A DNA stretch of 64,000 bases from Chytriomyces cf. hyalinus JEL632 (taxonomy: Eukaryota; Chytridiomycota; Chytridiomycetes; Chytridiales; Chytriomycetaceae): positions 192,658-256,657 of the forward strand of contig JAIWWG010000051.1 of NCBI GenBank assembly GCA_025435555.1. The letters are read 5' to 3'. Positions within the stretch are counted from its first letter, which is position 1; every line of letters begins with the position of its first letter. Of this stretch, positions 35,363 through 47,154 are shown one piece after another. The translations under genes were made by a program, and so were the position numbers. The notes below the pieces were generated by a model. The model was not told the DNA's origin. It did no database searches and saw only the letters and a list, made by a program, of their open reading frames with translations.

Positions 35363-37475
35363 ATGCGATCTGCTGCATTGTGGTCCCTTGCCATTAGCGC
35401 ATTCTTGGTTGCCGCGGTACCCCAAAAGACGATCATGTAAGCTGCCTTACACAGGAAAACGCGTCCCATTTCAACTCACAAGCCAATCGGTTGCAGCATC
35501 ACCATCGATGGACCCGCTCCCGTAATGGGAAATCTGGACCGTGTATCGATCAAAACTTCCGCATCATCAACAAGCAAGAGTACAATGCGGGCATCATTTA
35601 TTCTGTCGTCGGTGGAAACTGGATTTCCTGCATCGCAGACAGGCTCGGCCACAAATTCCGATTCAGCCACTATATCAGGCTCCGCAACTCGTCCTGAGCT
35701 TTCCAAAACAATGAACTCCATTACAATTGATGATGAAAGCGATGATGGGACAGCCAGTGTCACTTCTTCACGAGCAGCGACAGGTTCTGCCATTCTCTCA
35801 TCAACCACATCCATTCTTGACACAACTGCCACGAAAACTTCGGCCCTTGCTTCACGTACTACTGCTTTAACTCGAGCGAAACAGGCTCCTGCAACCGTTG
35901 TTCTGACAAACACTCGAGGCCTCGCAGTCGATAACAACAGTGATCAGAACACAAGCACCATAATTGAAGATTCTGCTTCCGACAGCAACAAAAATAACGC
36001 GTCGCAGAACTCTCTTCAACTTCATAATGCTCATTACGATGCCATGATAAAAGCGCATGGGATTCTCATGTTCATTGCCTGGGCCGTGCTCTGTCCGTTT
36101 AGCATTATTGCAGCTCGGTACTATAAGAAGTCATCCCGAGGGGAAGGCATCTGGAAGTCCGTGCATATCGGGTTGTTTGTTGGGTGCATGTTGCTGACAG
36201 CAATCGCGTTCGGTCTGGGCGTCGCTGCAACAAGCGAGCATCATTTCAGTTTCACCAGCAAGGGTTGGCATCCGGTAAATCTGATTCATATTCGTCTTCA
36301 AACTTGTTTAAACGCGACTCATGAAATAAAACCAACTCAGGTCCTTGGACTCGCAATGATAGTGTTGCTTGTGCTGCAACTTGCATTCGGCAGCGTCAGT
36401 CTAGCAATGTCTCATTCGCTCATTCGCCAAGGTTTTTATTTTCAAATCTGCCGCATTCAAACCCTATCCAATTAATCAAACACTCTAAATCTCACCAGCC
36501 CATCATTGGATCGGCCGCACTCTATTTCTGCTCGGTCTGGTCACCGTCCCACTGGGAATAAGTCTTTACGCAAAAGACCTGCCAATTGAAAGCGGCATCA
36601 ACTCTTGGATCTGGATTACGTGTCAACTGTGGGCTGTGCTTCTCTTTGCCTTGTTTGGTTTCTGCGAAGGATACATGCGCGCGTATCCCATTCCTACTCG
36701 TGATGATGACCCTCGCCCTGCAACAACGACCGACCCTGGTTTAGACGCCGATGAGCGTGGCATAATGCAGAGAGGAAGAGACGCCAGCGCCGCAACTCTC
36801 CACTCACAAGTGGGCACAAAGAACGTCGATACTTGCTTCAAAGACGCAATCGAGAAAGACGACGCGAGCGGCGAGTTTGACAGCATCGATCGCGCAGAGA
36901 CGTTGGACAATGTCGCGGATGTTTTGGCTGTTCGTAAACTTTGTGAATCGGATGTCGGGTTTGATTTGGAAGGAAACCGGGGAAGTGTGATTCGGTGTGG
37001 CGGAAGTGAATTCGGAACAAGCTGCGTGGGAGGGGATGCGGCCATGTCTGCGGAAAACAGAAGCCAAGTTTATTCGTGGCATGATTATTCGGACAGACAG
37101 AGTGTCTCTGGGTTAACTGCGCACGCAAGAAGATTCGACCCAATCCCAAAGGAAAGGCAGAATTACAATGCTGACGATGTGACCCAAAAATCCCTCAACC
37201 TGGCGCTCAGCACAAACATCCGCCCCGTAAAACAGCAAGTGGACAGAGACAGCTACAGCATCGTCACAACTGTGCTGGACAACTACGGCGACAACGAGTC
37301 CAGCTTGTTTGAGCCGTGCAAATCCGAGCAGGATAAACCCCAGCCAGGAAATACTGGCACCATTAAAACAGTGACTTTCGACGATCGTGTTGAAAGAATC
37401 GACGTTTATGATGTGTCTTCAAGTTTGGGCCCTTCTCCTGTCGTGACTTTGGACCGCTGCCAGAAGGCAGCATGA
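35363..37475 (+). CDS. Membrane cytochrome b561-type protein with Ser/Thr-rich ectodomain
   Basis: Exons 35363-35436, 35497-36274, 36341-36431, 36499-37475; phases close, 639 aa. A signal peptide (WSLAISAFLVAAVP) is followed by about 180 residues rich in Ser/Thr/Ala, likely O-glycosylated. Five hydrophobic spans follow with the four conserved b561 histidines: AHG (about 212), VHIG (about 248), WHP (about 283) and AHHW (about 316). b561 proteins pass electrons across membranes for ferric-reductase or ascorbate recycling roles. A DOMON domain is not seen. The cytoplasmic tail of about 250 residues is polar with no recognised domain. Introns fall between the histidine-bearing helices; the 66-nt intron 36275-36340 is open in frame. 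Confidence 0.83.
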
Positions 37476-37598
37476 AACTTCTTTTATATGTTTGTTACTT
37501 AGTTTGTATGTGTTGTTATGATGAAACAATAGATTTGGAAGTGCGCAAGTGCGAATTGCGTCTACTTTGGTTAAAGGGACAATACGAGAAGAAAAAAG
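37476..37598. other. Short AT-rich spacer
   Basis: 3' flank of the b561 gene and 3' flank of tRNA-Asp. A TTTTATATGTTTG stretch may serve polyadenylation. No gene seen. Confidence 0.3.
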
Positions 37599-37670
37599 CT
37601 CCCAGACGGGGAATTGAACCCCGGTCTCGCCCGTGACAGGGGCGGATACTAGCCACTATACTATCTGGGA
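37599..37670 (-). tRNA. tRNA-Asp (anticodon GTC)
   Basis: 72 nt, no intron. Acceptor TCCCAGA/TCTGGGA with discriminator G, D-loop with GG, anticodon arm CGCCC-CTGTCAC-GGGCG (U33, GTC), T-arm CGGGG-TTCAATT-CCCCG. All four arms pair well. Confidence 0.96.
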
Positions 37671-37818
37671 TCAGAAACGATGTAAAATTTGATATATATA
37701 TATCTAAAGACTGTCTCACCATTGGAACTTCACACTTGCCCCTCACTGCATCCAACTCGCTTACTTAAGCAATATATGAGACCACAGGCACCTATAACTG
37801 TTGAAGTGGTTGATATAA

Positions 37819-39152
<1,334 letters not shown>

Positions 39153-39569
39153 TAGCCTTTGTCGAAATTATGTGTTTTTGCGGATTTGCGTTGCTGATGA
39201 GTGAAATAAACGCTACTCCCATCGAGTGTTGATTGTGGGAGTGTCATGTGCTTAAATGCTCTCTGGTGTTGCTGAGCACCATGCTTCGGAAACATGTCAT
39301 AACTGCCGACCGAAATGCACGTAACTGTTCCTGCGGTTGCCTTCAATTCTGAGACACGCTTTATGTGGATGACCCCACAGGATACAGTGTTTTATTGCGT
39401 TTGTTCATCAACTAAAATAGTAGTGTCAGCATTCCAATCAGCCGATCATATTCGATACAACCCAGGATTGCATTCAAATCCCCATTGCTGCCGTGTATGT
39501 CTCAGATACGTGCGGTAGGCATGTTTGCCAATATGCAGAGTTGAAGATTTCGAGTAGAACAGACCCGCT
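39153..39569. other. Intergenic, start of the small-gene region
   Basis: No ORF with support. The part next to S1a (about 39500-39570) is its 3' flank and resembles the flank of S1c. Confidence 0.35.
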
Positions 39570-39791
39570 TCAAATGAACTTGTTGCCGACGAAAAGTGCC
39601 GAAGCTGTCATGGACTGCTGGCTCAGAATACTTGCAATGGATGCAGTTGAAGACTCTGATGTAGTGGAGACCGGTGACTCGGCACGGGTTTTGGATGCAA
39701 GCTGTGGTTTCGGCGATCCCATTGAAAGAGCTTGGGCACTTGGGAACATGCAGGAGGACTGGGCACCGGTGGAGAAAGGAATAGCTGGCAT
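39570..39791 (-). CDS. Small Ser/Thr-rich protein S1a
   Basis: Unrecognised family, named S1 here. 73 aa, single exon. Begins MPAIPFSTGAQSS, has SMGSPKPQ and AESPVSTTSESS, and ends ILSQQSMTASALFVGNKFI. No signal peptide or membrane segment. Other copies at 40292, 41231, 43424 and a decayed one at 46695. The ATG is the point where similarity between copies becomes in-frame and strong. Upstream it shares with S1c and S1d a block at 39881-39931 and a TATA-like TATATAAAC close to 39852. Confidence 0.72.
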   Translation of the reverse strand: MPAIPFSTGAQSSCMFPSAQALSMGSPKPQLASKTRAESPVSTTSESSTASIASILSQQSMTASALFVGNKFI

Positions 39792-39880
39792 GTTTGGGTT
39801 GTTGTTGGTTGCTGTTGCTTTGATGGAGGATTCAGACAGTCGCCTTTGTTTATATATTGATTGAAGTGTGGTGAAGCTGC

Positions 39881-39931
39881 CCAAGATAATGAAATTCATG
39901 GAAACAACACCCTCGTTTTTGGTCACTCCGC
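39881..39931 (-). promoter_or_regulatory. Shared S1 upstream block, copy at S1a
   Basis: On the minus strand reads GGAGTGACCAAAAACGAGGG, then a GTTTCCATG-like part. The same block lies at a similar distance (about 90-180 bp) upstream of S1c and S1d. Confidence 0.65.
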
Positions 39932-40291
39932 TAAACCTGCTTTTCCACACAGCCAGCCATTTTCGCAGATAGAACTCGCTCTGCTCTCAGCGTTACTTGC
40001 AGCACTTGAGCGACAGTAGGCTTGGTTCAGGATTGGAATGCCACAATGTCTTGCAAACGCGCGTTGCATGAAAGCTGTTCACACAGCGAGCCGGGCATCG
40101 CCAGAGTCTTGCAATACGAGGACTGCTGCTGCCTGTTTCCCAAAATGAAAATCATACACGCGGATTGACGGGAATTTCATTGCCCACGATTTAATTTGTT
40201 GAATTTTTCGTGGGAAAGATTCGCCGTCACTACATAAACGCCGCCTCTGGCTGCCATCACAAAACAGCAAAAACATCCAACAACAAGAAAT
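39932..40291. other. Spacer between S1a and S1b
   Basis: No gene seen. Contains the S1b promoter; the S1 upstream block of the other copies is not evident here. A CGTCACTACATAAACG stretch may supply the TATA element of S1b. Confidence 0.3.
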
Positions 40292-40513
40292 ATGCCAGCC
40301 ATCTCCAACTCTGCTTCTGCCCAGTCCTCCATGTTCCCAAGTTCTCGAACCCTATCCATGGGATCCACCAAGTCCGACCAACAAACGCGTGTGGGGTCTC
40401 CCGATTCTGTCCCGTCCGCAATTTCTACTGGCACATTCAAGTCCATTGCGAGCATCCAGAATCAGCAATCCATGACAGCCTCGACTTTGTTTCTCGGAAG
40501 CAAGGTTTTGTGA
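40292..40513 (+). CDS. Small Ser/Thr-rich protein S1b (divergent copy)
   Basis: 73 aa, single exon, most divergent S1 copy: MPAISNSASAQSSMFPSS, LSMGST, VGSPDSVPS, then SIASIQNQQSMTASTLFLGSKVL. Conservation of both ends with a changed middle suggests an older duplicate still under selection, but that is inference. Confidence 0.62.
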   Translation: MPAISNSASAQSSMFPSSRTLSMGSTKSDQQTRVGSPDSVPSAISTGTFKSIASIQNQQSMTASTLFLGSKVL

Positions 40514-41230
40514 GCAGTAACATGGGGCTGGCGCAGGCCAAACCTTCCCAGCACTACCTGAGCAACAGCGTACCATTTTGGGCAGCTCATATCATACCAA
40601 TAGTCATGCCAATAGCTGGAAAAACTTCTATCCCCCAAGGAGAAAAACTATCCCCATTTTCAGCAGCATAAATAAAAAGATAAATGTCAAACCATTTGAT
40701 GCATTGCGATGTGTATGGATTGCTACTTTGATTATTTTCCACCTTTTTTGCAACCGATGCTGTGAACTGCGCTCGCAAAATTGATGTTTCAAAAACACCA
40801 TCAACGAGACCTGAAGAAGACGAGACTCGGCATTTGACTCGTGATTTGAACGACGATTGAAATGAACCGCACATGAAAGAGAGGACGTGGGGAGGGCGCT
40901 TTGTCTTCTGTTGCTCCTGAGGCCATTGGTCGTTAAAAGAAGAATATAATCATAGCCAGCTACTAATCTTGCCCATCAGTCGCTTTGAACGCAACAGTCG
41001 ATCACAGTTTCCATAATTCAGGTCTTGGGTGAAATAGAAAGTATCAGTTGGATTTTATTGTAATGGGTTGAAAGATGAATCATGCTGGCGCAGGCAGGCG
41101 CCAAAAAGGCGATCGAGAAATTTTATGCCGTTAGGCCCTCTTTTTTGCGCAGGGTATTGCTGTTGGATACGAATATTGCTTGTTGGATACGAGCATTGGC
41201 GCTAGAATATGGATTTATCGCTGAAGCGCT
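40514..41230. other. Spacer between S1b and S1c
   Basis: About 700 bp without a supported gene. The last 80 bp (41150-41230) is the 3' flank of S1c and matches the S1d 3' flank (around 43650-43700) in the order ATCCATA, CTGGC/CTAGC, CAATGCTCGTA, CCAACAA. Confidence 0.4.
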
Positions 41231-41449
41231 TCAAATGAACTTGTTGCCGAGGAACAGGGCCGAAGCTGTCAACGGCTGCTGGCTTAAGATGCTTGCAGTG
41301 GATTTGGTTGAAGACTCTGAAGTAGTGGAGGCGGGCGACTCGGCACGTGTGTCGTATGCTGCTTGTGGTTTCGGCGATCCCATGGAAAGAGCTTGGGCAT
41401 GTGGGAACATGGAGGACTGGGCACCGGTGGAGGAAGCAATGGCTGGCAT
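41231..41449 (-). CDS. Small Ser/Thr-rich protein S1c
   Basis: 72 aa, single exon. MPAIASSTGAQSSMFPHAQA, SMGSPKPQ, AESPASTTSESS, ILSQQPLTASALFLGNKFI. Very close to S1a and S1d including 5' and 3' flanks. The upstream block is at 41541-41601. Divergent from the S2 copy at 42675, with an orphan S2-type upstream region between them. Confidence 0.74.
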   Translation of the reverse strand: MPAIASSTGAQSSMFPHAQALSMGSPKPQAAYDTRAESPASTTSESSTKSTASILSQQPLTASALFLGNKFI

Positions 41450-41540
41450 GTTTGTTGTTGGTTGTTGGTTGTTGTTTGTGATGGAGGATTCAGTTGGTCG
41501 CCCTTTTTCTATTCTAGATTGAAGTGTGGCGAAGCAACCA

Positions 41541-41601
41541 CCCACGATAAAAATTCATGAAAAATCATGGAAACAAAACCCTCGTTTTTGGTCACTCCGC
41601 C
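41541..41601 (-). promoter_or_regulatory. Shared S1 upstream block, copy at S1c
   Basis: Minus strand reads GGAGTGACCAAAAACGAGGG, then TTTTGTTTCCATGATTTTTC and TTTTTATCGTGGG, the same order as at S1d. Confidence 0.7.
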
Positions 41602-42194
41602 GAACGTATCAATACGCTGTTGGTGCTCACTCACACGAACAAGTCGAGAGAAACTCAGCATCCGGAGACGCGGATTTTTGTGCTGGGTGAGTGGGTTCAT
41701 TCTAAAGGCACGTACGGCATTGTTTTTTTTCCTTCGCTTACACACCATCAAGTTATTGCATAAACGGCCAGCGAGCAAAGATAATTTTGTCAAGGGCAGC
41801 GGCTTAAACTTTACCATGAGCAGAGTCTTGGTTTGATGTGAAGGGTTGCTACTTGGCGTCAATAGTTTCAGACTGGCTCTTTCCAAGTTTGGACAGCAGC
41901 AAATTGCCAAGACGCAACAAGCGAGAAGTAGCAAAGAACCAACAGCAATGCCGCCAATCTCAATCCAGGAGAAGTTTAGCCCGACTTCAAAGTACTCGCA
42001 ATAGAGAGACAGAGCGTCTTGTTGAGTGCCAGATATGTCAAGGGACCAAGCAGGCAGGGCGACCTCATATTAAAAAATGTAATACAATCTGTGCAGCTAC
42101 AGCATGAGATATTCTTCATCCAGCGTGTTTCTGTGTCTTGGAGCAGCATCCCACTGCTTCAGTTGTGCGGATGTTCCACCCGTAACTTGTATTT

Positions 42195-42305
42195 ACCCTT
42201 GGAATACAAAAGTGAGGATTATGTGGTACTTCAACGACGTGGCACAACCGCTCAATTGAAACTCACAAAACCTTCCCAAGATAAGTTGATTCAGGGTGGT
42301 TATGG
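42195..42305 (+). promoter_or_regulatory. Orphan S2-type upstream region
   Basis: Contains AAAAGTGAGGATTATGTGGTAC, TTCAACGACGTGGCACAACCGC and CCTTCCCAAG in the same order as upstream of both S2 genes, but no S2 coding sequence follows within 350 bp. A relic of a third S2 copy is the simplest reading. Confidence 0.6.
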
Positions 42306-42529
42306 CTGACAATTGGCCTGAGTTTTAAGAGAAGACGAGGAGGAAAATGAGTCCGTGACAATGAGCAAATTTGTTGGCATGTTGGGTCGCCCCTGTTGCG
42401 CAGCAGTTGCAGTGGTGCAGTAGCTTTCTGTCGCTTTAGTCTGCAACTTGTCTCATGAGGATGGTTCTTGAATGATCGTTCTTCTCAGAAGCCCTTCTCA
42501 GAAGGGATGTTCAACGCGTGAAATCCCAA

Positions 42530-42674
42530 AATGAGGGTTGTGTGGCACTGCAATGACGTGGCGCAGTCGCTTTGCCTGTGACAATTTTCAACAAGGTTCA
42601 ACTCCCTTCCAAAGGTATAAAAGGAGCATGCACCCATCGAATAGCAGCATCCAACAACCAACGAACCAAGCAAA
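42530..42674 (+). promoter_or_regulatory. S2a promoter with TATA box
   Basis: TATAAAAG at 42616-42623, 52 bp before the ATG. Upstream: AAATGAGGGTTGTGTGGCAC, GACGTGGCGCAGTCGC and AAGGTTCAACTCCCTTCC, all conserved at S2b. The GTGGCGCAGTCG and GGTTCAACTCC parts resemble the A and B boxes of tRNA genes. Confidence 0.65.
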
Positions 42675-42851
42675 ATGCACAAGAACTCTCCAGCTGCCGT
42701 CGCTTCCTTCACCAGCAAGAACCTCGTCTTTACCCACAATGACAGCACGGGTCTTCCCTTGTCACGCAACGGCACCGCCGACTCGACGCAGTCGCGCAGC
42801 AGTCTCAAGTCATTGCGCTCTGTGTGGGCCACTCTGTTTCGCAGAAACTGA
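42675..42851 (+). CDS. Small basic protein S2a
   Basis: Unrecognised family, named S2 here. 58 aa, single exon: MHKNSPAAVASFTSKNL, FTHNDSTGLPLSRNGTADS, then SLKSLRSVWATLFRRN. The copy at 47338 differs at only 5 residues. Codons end in C or G far more than neighbours (TTC, ACC, AAC, CTC), suggesting high expression. The 3' flank is also conserved (CCAACAGCCAGCA-AAGCAAG, later GTAAAATAAACAA). Confidence 0.78.
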   Translation: MHKNSPAAVASFTSKNLVFTHNDSTGLPLSRNGTADSTQSRSSLKSLRSVWATLFRRN

Positions 42852-43277
42852 GCGTGTCCAACAAGACCAAACGTCGTCGGCGGACAGCTCTCCTAAAAAT
42901 GATGGCGGATGAAGTGTCTGCCAACAGCCAGCACAAGCAAGATGTCCAACGACCACTGAAAACAAGAGCCGCGTATTCATTGACAGATTACTGGAGTTTT
43001 GATTCTGTAAAATAAACAACACCAATATCTGCATCAACGCTCAATGAAACTGTTTAATTTTAAGAAAGCGGAGTTGTGACAACGCACCAAGGCTGGATAT
43101 GTGTAAAGCAAGGATAGGTCCCATTGAACGTGTCTTGCGTCTTGCAATTCGTTCCCTTGACGATTTGGTTTCAAGCGCAGTCACTGGAGTTTCTCTGACA
43201 CAAAAACTGATACGCAAACGCGACAGCAATGCCGAAGCAGAGCCAATCATTGGCAAACATGAGACTGGAAGTTCGGC
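42852..43277. other. S2a 3' flank and spacer
   Basis: AATAAAC at about 43012 could be the polyadenylation signal. A 61-codon ORF at 43099-43284 (+) has no counterpart near other S1/S2 copies, so it is not called. Confidence 0.4.
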
Positions 43278-43335
43278 GGAGTGACCAAAAACGGGGGTTT
43301 TGTTTCCATGATTTTCCATGAATTTTTATCGTGGG
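43278..43335 (+). promoter_or_regulatory. Shared S1 upstream block, copy at S1d
   Basis: GGAGTGACCAAAAACGGGGG, TTTTGTTTCCATG, ATTTTTATCGTGGG; followed by a TATA element TATAAACAAG at 43351, 73 bp before the S1d start. Confidence 0.7.
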
Positions 43336-43423
43336 CACATTCCAATCCAGTATAAACAAGGGCGGTCAACCATCCCTCCATCAAAACAACGACAACAACC
43401 AACAACCCCACAACAATTCAAAT

Positions 43424-43645
43424 ATGCCAGCTATTGCTTCCTCCGCCGGTGCTCAGTCCTCCTCCATGTTCCCATGTGCCCAAGCTCTTTCCATGGGATC
43501 GCCGAAACCACAACCAGCATCTGAGACCCGTGCCGAGTCACCTGTTTCCACTGCTTCAGAGTCTTCAACTACATCCATTGCAAGTATTCTGAGCCAGCAG
43601 TCCATGACGGCGTCTGCGCTTTTCCTCGGCAACAAGGTTATCTGA
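43424..43645 (+). CDS. Small Ser/Thr-rich protein S1d
   Basis: 73 aa, single exon: MPAIASSAGAQSSSMFPCAQ, SMGSPKPQPAS, AESPVSTASESS, ILSQQSMTASALFLGNKVI. The S1 C-terminus (S-I-x-S-I ... A-x-LF-x-x-N) resembles that of S2 (S-L-x-S-L ... A-T-LF-x-x-N), so the two families may be related. Placed 570 bp downstream of S2a on the same strand. Confidence 0.75.
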   Translation: MPAIASSAGAQSSSMFPCAQALSMGSPKPQPASETRAESPVSTASESSTTSIASILSQQSMTASALFLGNKVI

Positions 43646-46600
43646 AGCATTTCTCTGGCGAATCCATACTCTGGCAGCAATGCTCGTAACCAACAATGAT
43701 GCCCCCTGCGAAATAATAATGCCCGACGGCAAAGAATTCCTAGCTGGCATTTTTTAGATTCCCTTTCTGTTCCACCTGTCGCCGACGACTTGGAGCAGCT
43801 TCTCTTGCATCAACACATTACAATAAAATGCAACTGATATTTCACCATGTTTAAACAAGAAATGCCAGTGTGCAAACATCTCATAAAACGTTGGTAGCCT
43901 TAGTAGCCATTGTCATAAATCGCGGACATTGTTCTTGTGCAGACGCCACAAGAAGATCAAGAGGGTTGGATGTGTGTGGTGCGCAACTGTCACCGTCAGT
44001 TTTAAGGAAATGATCCGCATGTTTGGCACAGTCTCTGCAAGTCTTAAATTAGTGGTGACGAAATAGACAGTGTTGAAATCTGGGAAAAACAAACCAACGG
44101 TGCGTGTGATCGAAACTTGCATTCAGAAAAACAACCTGAACGAAGAAAGTTGAGCAGAAATGTACTAACCAATGAGGAATCAATACCTAGTGAGTACAAT
44201 TGTCCTTCAACCCTAACTAATGTAGCCATGGGTCATGTACTCTATCTAAGCAATCTATACCTTCTACTGTCTGGTGGGACAGATTACCTACACTGGATGA
44301 AATTCCTAAACATGTAGCCTGCTGACTGAATTTGCGTGTACAGTTCCTTCTCGATTCGATATTCATGATCTCATTGTTTTCGATCTTCAACTTTGAACAG
44401 GACGCCCATCTCTTGGTCCGTCCATCAAATGCCAACAACTTGCCCCCAACTTTCGCCCATCCGATCCCAGAGGTGCGCCAACAAACGCGCTGAAAGGGTC
44501 GCTGTATCGCTGCCGTTACGGTGCGAGGATCCCTTCAATGGAACCTTCGAAGCAACGACGTGAGACACAAGCAATCGTTCTGTTCATGCACCCACAGACC
44601 AATGTTTTCTCAGGAAATCCACTCGTTGATTACGCAATAATTGCCAAAGGATGGCTTGCGAACTGAGCATCTTCACGTCAGACCAACTGGCTTGCCTGCC
44701 TGTCAATGATCGAAATATTCCAGCCTGCTCAATGCGACGGCCACTCGAAGAACTATTTCAAGGGTGACTTGTTCGGCCAGTTGAATTTATTCCGGATCAG
44801 CTTTCAAATCTGCGAAACCAGCTACAAAGTGCGATGTTTGTTGCATTGCCTGGCGCTCATATTCTGAAGAGAGGAGCCAATCTAGTCAGGCCTTTACATC
44901 ATTTGTTTTTGATTCTTGATACTGCTGTGGTTCGGAGAGTGTGGCAGAAGGGGATTCTTGGTTGTGGCTCCAAGCAATACATCGCAATTCGACAACAACA
45001 CCCGCAGCTGTTTATCGCATCATTTCATCTGTCCTGGAACCATTCAATGCGTTGGAATGTGCATGATATTTCAGCTGCCGTCGATTCTTTGCTTGACGAA
45101 AAGGAAACCATCCAGGAGGAGTGAATCAACTGCGGAATTGATTCAAACGACAGCAACATCAGTAAGCTTACCGCATGAATTTTCCGTGCATTTGTTTGTG
45201 CTCGCAGGTGTTGATGAGACGCGTGAATATGTCGGCTGAGGAGTTTCGGTGCAAACCGCTCTTTCGAATCCCTCGCTGAGTTTAAAGCATTCGGCATATG
45301 CTTACTCATTTGGTTTAAAACCACGTATGCCGTTCACTGGATCGTTTCGAAGGTACGCGTAATTTCTCGATTCATCAGAGTGCTGATCCTCATTGGGGTT
45401 GCGCGAGGGGTGCGGACAAGGAGCGAAGATAGGGAACACAATGCAGTTTGGGATGCGTTGGCGACAGTACTGCTGGTGCTGGTGTCGGTGTCTGTCCTGG
45501 CGGTGCAGTTTGAATGGGTGTTGGTGCAGTCTGCTCAGATGTCGTTGGGGTGCTGGTGTTGGTGACACTGCCTGCTCAGGTTGCGCAAGGGGGGGCTGCT
45601 TTGCTTTTTGGCGGGGTACTGATCGGAGAATTTCAATGCAGGTATAAATGGCAGCCTCTTGACGTCAAAATGTTGTCAAAAAAACTTGCCCAAAAACAAA
45701 GTGAGCACATCAAAACAAACTTCCCCACATCCGCCCACACTCTGCTAATCGACACCACACCACCTCTCTGTTGTATACACAGGCATCCACTCGCTCTTCC
45801 ATGACCTCTTCTCGCGTTGAAGCAACTTGAACCCTCAAGTCCTCACGCACCCCACACCCACCCAAGCAAGTCATCTCCTCGTCACCATTACGTCGTCATC
45901 ACAAGACCCGCTCGTCGTCGCGCCCCGCCCTTTCAAAATCAAACTGTTAAGAGCAAAACCACACATACAAGAGCAGAGGGCACTGCACACCCAACACACA
46001 AGAGCAAAGCGCACTGCACACCCAACACACAAGAGCAGAGGGCACTGCACACCCACATACAAGAGCAAAGGGCACTGCACACCCACTCACAAGAGCAAAA
46101 AGTGGTTCCAGCACCGAAGGCGCGGGGCCATGTTGACGACGCGTCGGTTGGTGATGACATGGTGTCGCACACAAGATGGGCAGGCAGCCGGTAGGTATCT
46201 GAGATGGGGGAGGGCACTCAGGTAGTCAACTGGGTGGCTCTCCCTTATCCGATTTCCTTGCTCTCTCCTGTTTTCGTTGGATACAACGTGCTTGCTATGT
46301 GGCTACTTGGGATTCGACGCAGCGGTTTCAGGTGATGAGTTGGATATGTGACGCATAGTCGATGCAACCAAACTGGATGGGCTCTTGTCGGTCGTCCCAT
46401 CCGTTCGAGCTGCATTGTACTCGCATATCCAACTGTTTCTTTTATTTTATTCATGTTCCTCTATCTAATATCTTTGCAAAAGCCGAAACGACGGTATACG
46501 ACCGGGCATGATCCAGAGAGTTGGAGACCGGAGCCGGAGCCCGTGGCCTGTATGGCAGTATGTAGTCAGCGTTCATGTTTTTGTTTTCTTTGTTTTGAAT

Positions 46601-46694
46601 AAAAAGATATTTCTGCGTGCCTGTTTGCTTCTTGTCCTCGTCACCATCTTTTCACAGCTTTTAAATGAATACATGGAACATAAACTTACGAAAG
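43646..46694. other. 3 kb region without a supported gene
   Basis: Starts with the S1d 3' flank. Open frames such as 44834-45124 (+, 96 codons) and 45380-45565 carry no domain, intron or repeat support. 45400-45600 is a GGTG/TGGTG-rich strand-biased stretch. A minisatellite lies at 45967-46100. No tRNA, rRNA or transposase is seen. Confidence 0.45.
45967..46100. repeat. Minisatellite, 30-31 bp unit x 4.4
   Basis: Head-to-tail units of the form ACAAGAGCARAGSGCACTGC plus ACACCCA and a variable 3-5 bp end; unit lengths 31, 31, 30, 30, then a partial copy. No spacers, so not CRISPR. Confidence 0.9.
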
Positions 46695-46905
46695 ATGCCA
46701 GTCAGAACCACTTCCACCCATGCCCAGTACTCCGTGTTCCCACGCGTCTCATCTCTTTCGGCGGGATCACCTAATCCAGTGCCGAGTCACCCATTTCTGC
46801 TGCGTCAGAATATTCAGCCGTATCGAACAAATCCGGTACAAGCATTCCAAGCCAGCTGCCATGACAGCTTCGGCGCCTTTCTCGGCAATGAGTTCATCTG
46901 GAAAA
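46695..46905 (+). pseudogene. Decayed S1 copy (S1e)
   Basis: Aligns with S1d from the start codon to the end: ATGCCAGTCAGAACC, then GGGATCACCTAATCCAG, GCCGAGTCACCCATTTCTGC, AAGCATTCCAAGCCAGCTGC, CATGACAGCTTCGGCGCCTT, GGCAATGAGTTCATCTGG. Several one-base shifts break the frame and the stop is lost (TGA to TGGA). It lies upstream of S2b, whereas S1d lies downstream of S2a. Confidence 0.65.
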
Positions 46906-47154
46906 TGTCCCTGCTTCTGCCTGAATCGTCAACTCCAAGAGTTGGTTACACTTTACCTGCTGCGCTCATCTGGAGCATGCGATACCAGTAATGGTCAGAT
47001 GGTGCTGTGTCGCCCGCAAGTCTTCCATCACTGCAGTCATGCTTCTGCTCATGCACCGTCTATCACGGTATTAAGCATTTCTGTCATGGGGTTATTCAAT
47101 ACTGGATGGTTCTGGAATGATCCTCGTCCTTCTCCGGGATTAAGTTCAACGCGC

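Noticed and set aside
43099-43284. 61-codon ORF between S2a and S1d
   Set aside because: Not conserved at the second S2 locus and overlaps the S1 upstream block.
44834-45124. 96-codon ORF in the S1/S2 island
   Set aside because: No similarity to S1/S2, no repeats of it, no recognisable domain, no clear promoter.
45967-46100. CRISPR array
   Set aside because: Repeat units abut each other with no spacers and the context is eukaryotic.
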